From: Constrictibacter sp. MBR-5
Lineage (GTDB): Bacteria; Pseudomonadota; Alphaproteobacteria; JAJUGE01
Length of the DNA: 64,000 nucleotides
Direction of reading: 5' to 3'
Assembly (NCBI RefSeq): GCF_040549485.1
Contig: NZ_JBEPTK010000006.1
Coordinates: 248,001 to 312,000 of the forward strand
A program made the position numbers and the translations under genes. Shown here piece after piece: positions 61,501 to 64,000 of this stretch. Positions within the stretch are counted from its first letter, which is position 1. The number at the start of each line of letters is the position of its first letter. The notes beneath the pieces are model-generated. The model was not told the DNA's origin. It did not search any database and was given only the letters and a program-made list of their open reading frames with translations.

Positions 61501-62899
61501 GCCGGGCCTCGCTCGCATCGCTCGAATTGCCGCGTGCCAGGCCGGTCAGGATCCGCTCGGCCTCGTCCAACCGGCCGGCTGTCATCGCCGCCTCGGACTG
61601 CTCCATTCCGGCCCAGAAGCGCGCGCTCTCGTAAGCCTGTCCGTAGCGCTGGCGCGTCGCGCGCGAGCTGTTCACGGCACGGCCGAGAAGCTCCGATGCC
61701 TCGCTGAAGCGCTCTTGCCGCAACCTGACGATGCCGAGTCCGGCAAGAGCGTCGGAATCGCCGCGGTTCAGGCGAAGTGCCTCCTGGAAGCGCGCCTCGG
61801 CGTCGGCCAGATCGCCCTGATTGAGCTCGTCGAAGCCCTGCATCCGACGGCGGACGGACGGCGGCGGGCCGGAGGGTGCGGAAGCCGTGGCTGTGCGCGT
61901 CCGCGTGCCGCTCAGGCGCGCCTGGACGTCGCGGTCGTTGGGATAGCGGTTGAGGTAGGCTTGGTAATAGGACCGGTCTCGCCCGTCGAGCGAAAGCCAG
62001 AGCACAGCCTGTCGCCACGCCGCGGCCGCATCGGTCGCGACGGCCGGCGTCCGCGAGAGCTCCTCCAGCCGCTTTATGCCCTCGCGGCGCGTCGACTCGC
62101 GATAGGTCAGCACCCGTGCCAGGGCGAGACGCGCGCGCGGATCGTTCGTGCTCTTGACGATCTCTTCCAGCCCGCTGCGCGCCCGGTCGAACCCGCCCGG
62201 CGAACCGGCGAGGGTCTGGTAGTATTCGAGCGCGTACGGGCCGGTCGGGTCGCCGCGGAACGCCTGCTCGTATTGGCGGGCTGCCCGGTCGTACTGGCCG
62301 GTTTCGGCCAGCTGGCGCGCCTGCGCGACATCGGCGGGGCTGACCTGGCCGCGCCGCACCGCCTGCTCCAGGCGCGTGATCTGCGTGCCGGCCTGCGGAT
62401 GGGCCGCGCGCAGGCGACTCAACAGCTGGCGCGCACCCTCTATGTCGCCCTGCTCGGCCTTCAGCATTCCGAGCTCGAGGAGGCCTTCGCGGTGGGTGGG
62501 GCTGCTCCGCAACAGGCGCTCGAACGCCTCCATGGCGAGCTCGGGGCGGTTGCGGCTCTTCCAGTAGCGCCCGCGCTCCAGCAGCACCTTCTCGGCCGCG
62601 GATCCGGTCGCTGGCGGTTCCGCCTGCCCCGGTGCCGCGGCCGGCCCACTGCCCGTAGCCCCGACCGCTACCGGCGTCGGCGCCGGAGCCTGGGCGATGT
62701 TCGTCCAGCCACCGGACGACGGCGCGGCCTGGGCGACGCTGCTCCAGTTCGCGGCGCGTGGCGTCGCCTGGGCGATGTCGACGCCGGTGGCGGCGGGTAC
62801 GTCCCCGCTCACCGCCGTCCACTGCCCTGCAAGGGCGGCGCAGGGGACCAACGCCGTGGTCAGCAACAACCCCATACCGAAACCGACACGCTTACTCAT
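58562..62899 (-). CDS. bcsC: Cellulose synthase outer-membrane subunit BcsC
   Basis: A 1445-residue protein that exports cellulose through the outer membrane. The signal peptide spans about residues 1-25. A short segment with W-x-x-(V/I)-A-Q-A repeats (NWSSVAQA, GWTNIAQA) follows. TPR helices fill about 80-910, for example LERGRYWKSRNRPELAMEAFERLL, GDSDALAGLGIVRLRQERFSEASELL and ALELNPTDLNVIRGA. A proline-rich linker runs to about 1070. The C-terminal BcsC beta-barrel (about 1080-1445) has GGIRFRGRDGDSGLDRLTDI and ends YLRHTLGGDR. ATG 62899 follows GGGAGG. It lies between bcsB and bcsD with gaps under 30 bases. Confidence 0.93.
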   Translation of the reverse strand: MSKRVGFGMGLLLTTALVPCAALAGQWTAVSGDVPAATGVDIAQATPRAANWSSVAQAAPSSGGWTNIAQAPAPTPVAVGATGSGPAAAPGQAEPPATGSAAEKVLLERGRYWKSRNRPELAMEAFERLLRSSPTHREGLLELGMLKAEQGDIEGARQLLSRLRAAHPQAGTQITRLEQAVRRGQVSPADVAQARQLAETGQYDRAARQYEQAFRGDPTGPYALEYYQTLAGSPGGFDRARSGLEEIVKSTNDPRARLALARVLTYRESTRREGIKRLEELSRTPAVATDAAAAWRQAVLWLSLDGRDRSYYQAYLNRYPNDRDVQARLSGTRTRTATASAPSGPPPSVRRRMQGFDELNQGDLADAEARFQEALRLNRGDSDALAGLGIVRLRQERFSEASELLGRAVNSSRATRQRYGQAYESARFWAGMEQSEAAMTAGRLDEAERILTGLARGNSSDASEARRALADVLVRQGKDDAAEREYQAVLQRDPNDVQAISGLFNLYVAQNRTDAALALSSRLDRTNVGSAGLGAEGRAEVLRMQAKQYELAGEGDAAFRIYQDAVVSDPSNPWVRLDFARFLARQGERGQAREMVQSMVDAPGTTPAALHAAAIWYDEQEMSTEAIYALDRVPVASQTSAMRDLRYRTYMKAQINRAKAFAEAGLPRESQRILDELYRLPPQTVDKTARVASAMADVGDSRRALAILRPHVSGGNAKPETQLQYVNVLLKSGQEAEAAAWIRSLEQNATMTARERRELAGKSADLAVMQADRAREAGAYADAYDILYPHLAQDPNNVNLLMALGRVYGTAGYTEEARSVYSTALELNPTDLNVIRGAVGAAIASRDHDYATSLLGRALEWYPREPRLYYLVGEVARSEGDMATARKSLETARALREQEIAAATTSMASPAGRVPLPNNPFRTLSPAVPTAGNANPFRPAGAGRNPFSRPQAALPAEAGPQTASSAKPVQIASADPRVDLAYVLPPPPSVSGRTPNTSADPAMPPYLQSQGSYPAAYVPYVPPTGSYGAPAPAARQAQARPPQTYPSPAGDGYVPPFIDPASRVQRQPDNLMSDIQTSLAQIRRETGPSFEGGIRFRGRDGDSGLDRLTDIQAPMKATFSPGAGRLTATLTPTYLNAGNVSSGDLDRFGLNPLLPLLDPGKQDAAGVGVNVGYGIDAFSVDLGVTPLGFDLINPVGGVSFAPMLDQNIGLKFTLEQRAVTDSLLSYAGAEDARTEDLTWGGVTRRGGRVELNYDDGAVGAYVNGAYYKLQGEDTETNDMFEMNLGAYYRFIQRRDEELKVGGSLSYFTYDKNLRYFTMGHGGYFSPQSYVSFSVPAEYIARRDRVTYMIGGAIGIQDWEEDATPVFPHDSGAQAALEDRARTDASAITTYAAEDDTGIGLNVRGQIEYEVNRQTSIGAAASMDSAADWFEATGLIYLRHTLGGDR

Positions 62900-62927
62900 T
62901 CCGGCGTCCTCCCTACCCCACCAGCGC

Positions 62928-64000
62928 TCAGGCCGACCGCCGCCGCACCCGCATCGAAGCCAGCTTCTTCAGGAGCGAGAAGAGCAGCCACGCGATGAGG
63001 ATGACGCCGAGCGCGAGCAAAGCCACCAACAGGAGCGGCTTGTCCGCGAAGTACCACTTGACCTTCGTCGTGATCGGAAGGTCCTCGGTCTCGCGCGTGT
63101 ACTGCTCACCCACCCGGAAGCTGGTGATCTCGTTGCCCTTCAGTACGACGAGGTCGCCCTGGACCGACGGCGCCAGATCCGGCGACTTCACCGCTGTCGT
63201 CAGCCGCACGAGACCGGCGGGGGATTGCGCAGCCGCGGCCACCACCGTCCGGCCGTCGTTCAGCGGCGACTCAAAGCTGACGAGGTTGGCCATGTCCTCG
63301 CCGCTCGAGGTCAGCAACTCGTCCGCGAGACGCCGCTCCTGCTCACCCTGCGGCGAACCGCCGACGATGGCCTCGAACCGGCTCGAGGTAGCCGCGAGCC
63401 GCACGCGCAGGCGACCCTGGTCGACCTGGAACGGGCTGTCCTTCGACCATTCCGCCAGCAGCGGCTGGTCCTCGTAGGTCCCGATGACCAGCAGGTCGCG
63501 ATCCGCCACCTGGTCCACCTGACCCGGCCCGACGACGACATGCTTGGTCCCGGGATACCCCGTCGCGTCACCCATCAGACCCATCAGGTTTAGATAGGCC
63601 TCGATTTCGGCCGCTGCCGGGCGCGGGGGCATCACCACCGCCGTCTCGGACAGGTCCGCCATCCGCGTGAACGGATAACCGGAGTTCACGAAGAAGGAGA
63701 GATTCGGCAGCGGCGCGTAGCGGATCGTATTGGAGAAGTCGATCGTCGTATCGGGATCGATCGCGGTCAGGATGTTCTCGGGCGGCTGGCCTTCGCAGTA
63801 GCCCGGAATGTAGGGCTTCAGGTCGAAGAAGTACTGAAGCTGGTTCTGCCCCGAGATGAGATAGGGGGGAATGTTCACCAAGCCTTCGTTGACGGTGAAA
63901 TTCATCCCCGTCACCGCATCCCGGATCGTCTCCAGCGTGCGGTTCTCCTCAAGCGGAAGGCTCTTGAGGTAGTAGTCGTTGATCAGGACGTCGAGCCGCG
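62928..64000 (-). CDS. bcsB: Cellulose synthase regulatory subunit BcsB (3' part)
   Basis: The C-terminal 356 or so residues of BcsB; the start lies beyond the right edge, because the frame is open to the last base with LDVLINDYYLKSLPL. BcsB is the periplasmic, membrane-anchored partner of the BcsA synthase and lines the glucan path. Visible parts are NIPPYLISGQNQLQYFFDLKP, FVNSGYPFTRMADLSETAVVMP and the C-terminal membrane helix PLLLVALLALGVILIAWLLFSLLKKL followed by a basic tail. A Met at 63914 is internal, not a start. bcsA is expected upstream, outside the window. Confidence 0.93.
   Translation of the reverse strand, partial: RLDVLINDYYLKSLPLEENRTLETIRDAVTGMNFTVNEGLVNIPPYLISGQNQLQYFFDLKPYIPGYCEGQPPENILTAIDPDTTIDFSNTIRYAPLPNLSFFVNSGYPFTRMADLSETAVVMPPRPAAAEIEAYLNLMGLMGDATGYPGTKHVVVGPGQVDQVADRDLLVIGTYEDQPLLAEWSKDSPFQVDQGRLRVRLAATSSRFEAIVGGSPQGEQERRLADELLTSSGEDMANLVSFESPLNDGRTVVAAAAQSPAGLVRLTTAVKSPDLAPSVQGDLVVLKGNEITSFRVGEQYTRETEDLPITTKVKWYFADKPLLLVALLALGVILIAWLLFSLLKKLASMRVRRRSA

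Overview
The window is high-GC bacterial chromosome, densely packed with genes that often overlap by 1 or 4 bases, and carries no insertion sequence, prophage, CRISPR array or RNA gene that I can recognise. The gene families suggest a free-living heterotrophic alphaproteobacterium, perhaps of the Rhodospirillales. They include an alphaproteobacterial-type GltB/GltD, a TPP-riboswitch thiC, TAXI-type binding proteins, 5-oxoprolinase/hydantoinase pairs, a Bcr-type MFS pump, BcsD-type cellulose synthesis, and a CCCCGGA..TCCGGGG palindromic repeat common in that class. The order-level placement is inference.

Layout. 0-1.7 kb: a decayed DUF2000 gene, then an ECF sigma/anti-sigma pair with its own terminator. 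1.7-8.7 kb (minus): gltB, gltD and a translationally coupled quinone oxidoreductase. 9.1-12.9 kb (plus): first hydantoinase/oxoprolinase pair. 13-16.9 kb: asd and two divergent MFS transporters. 17-19.5 kb: an Asp-box repeat protein, a metallophosphoesterase and a nitroreductase. 19.6-31.2 kb: an XRE-cupin regulator divergent from a peptide-type ABC transporter, followed by an omega-aminotransferase, a YtcJ-like amidohydrolase, a CobW GTPase and an iron/2-oxoglutarate oxygenase. This looks like one catabolic island.

31.2-42.4 kb: thiC with a TPP riboswitch, divergent moeB-DsrE, an orphan DctP-like protein beside an unknown membrane protein, a GntR regulator divergent from an enolase-superfamily enzyme, a soluble PAS histidine kinase, a short-chain dehydrogenase, gpmA and a glycine-zipper lipoprotein. 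42.6-47.3 kb: a leucyl aminopeptidase and a polar amino-acid ABC transporter. 47.4-53.8 kb (minus): two tandem TAXI binding proteins followed by a second hydantoinase pair. 53.9-58 kb: coaBC, dut and two acyl-CoA dehydrogenase subunits. 58-64 kb (minus): bcsD, bcsC and the 3' part of bcsB, the end of a cellulose-synthase operon that continues past the right edge.

How the genes work together. Nitrogen and amino-acid supply is the main theme. It covers GOGAT, two ABC systems that each carry a sigma-54-like element about 58 bases before the binding-protein start, two oxoprolinase-like pairs, an aminopeptidase and an aminotransferase/amidohydrolase island. I found no clearly unprecedented multi-gene system. 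The best leads for something undescribed are: the leader of the downstream TAXI gene, whose hairpin could trade partners with the Shine-Dalgarno sequence; the permease-less TAXI-TAXI-HyuA-HyuB operon; the orphan DctP protein with a four-cysteine tail beside an unknown membrane protein; and the CobW-amidohydrolase pairing.
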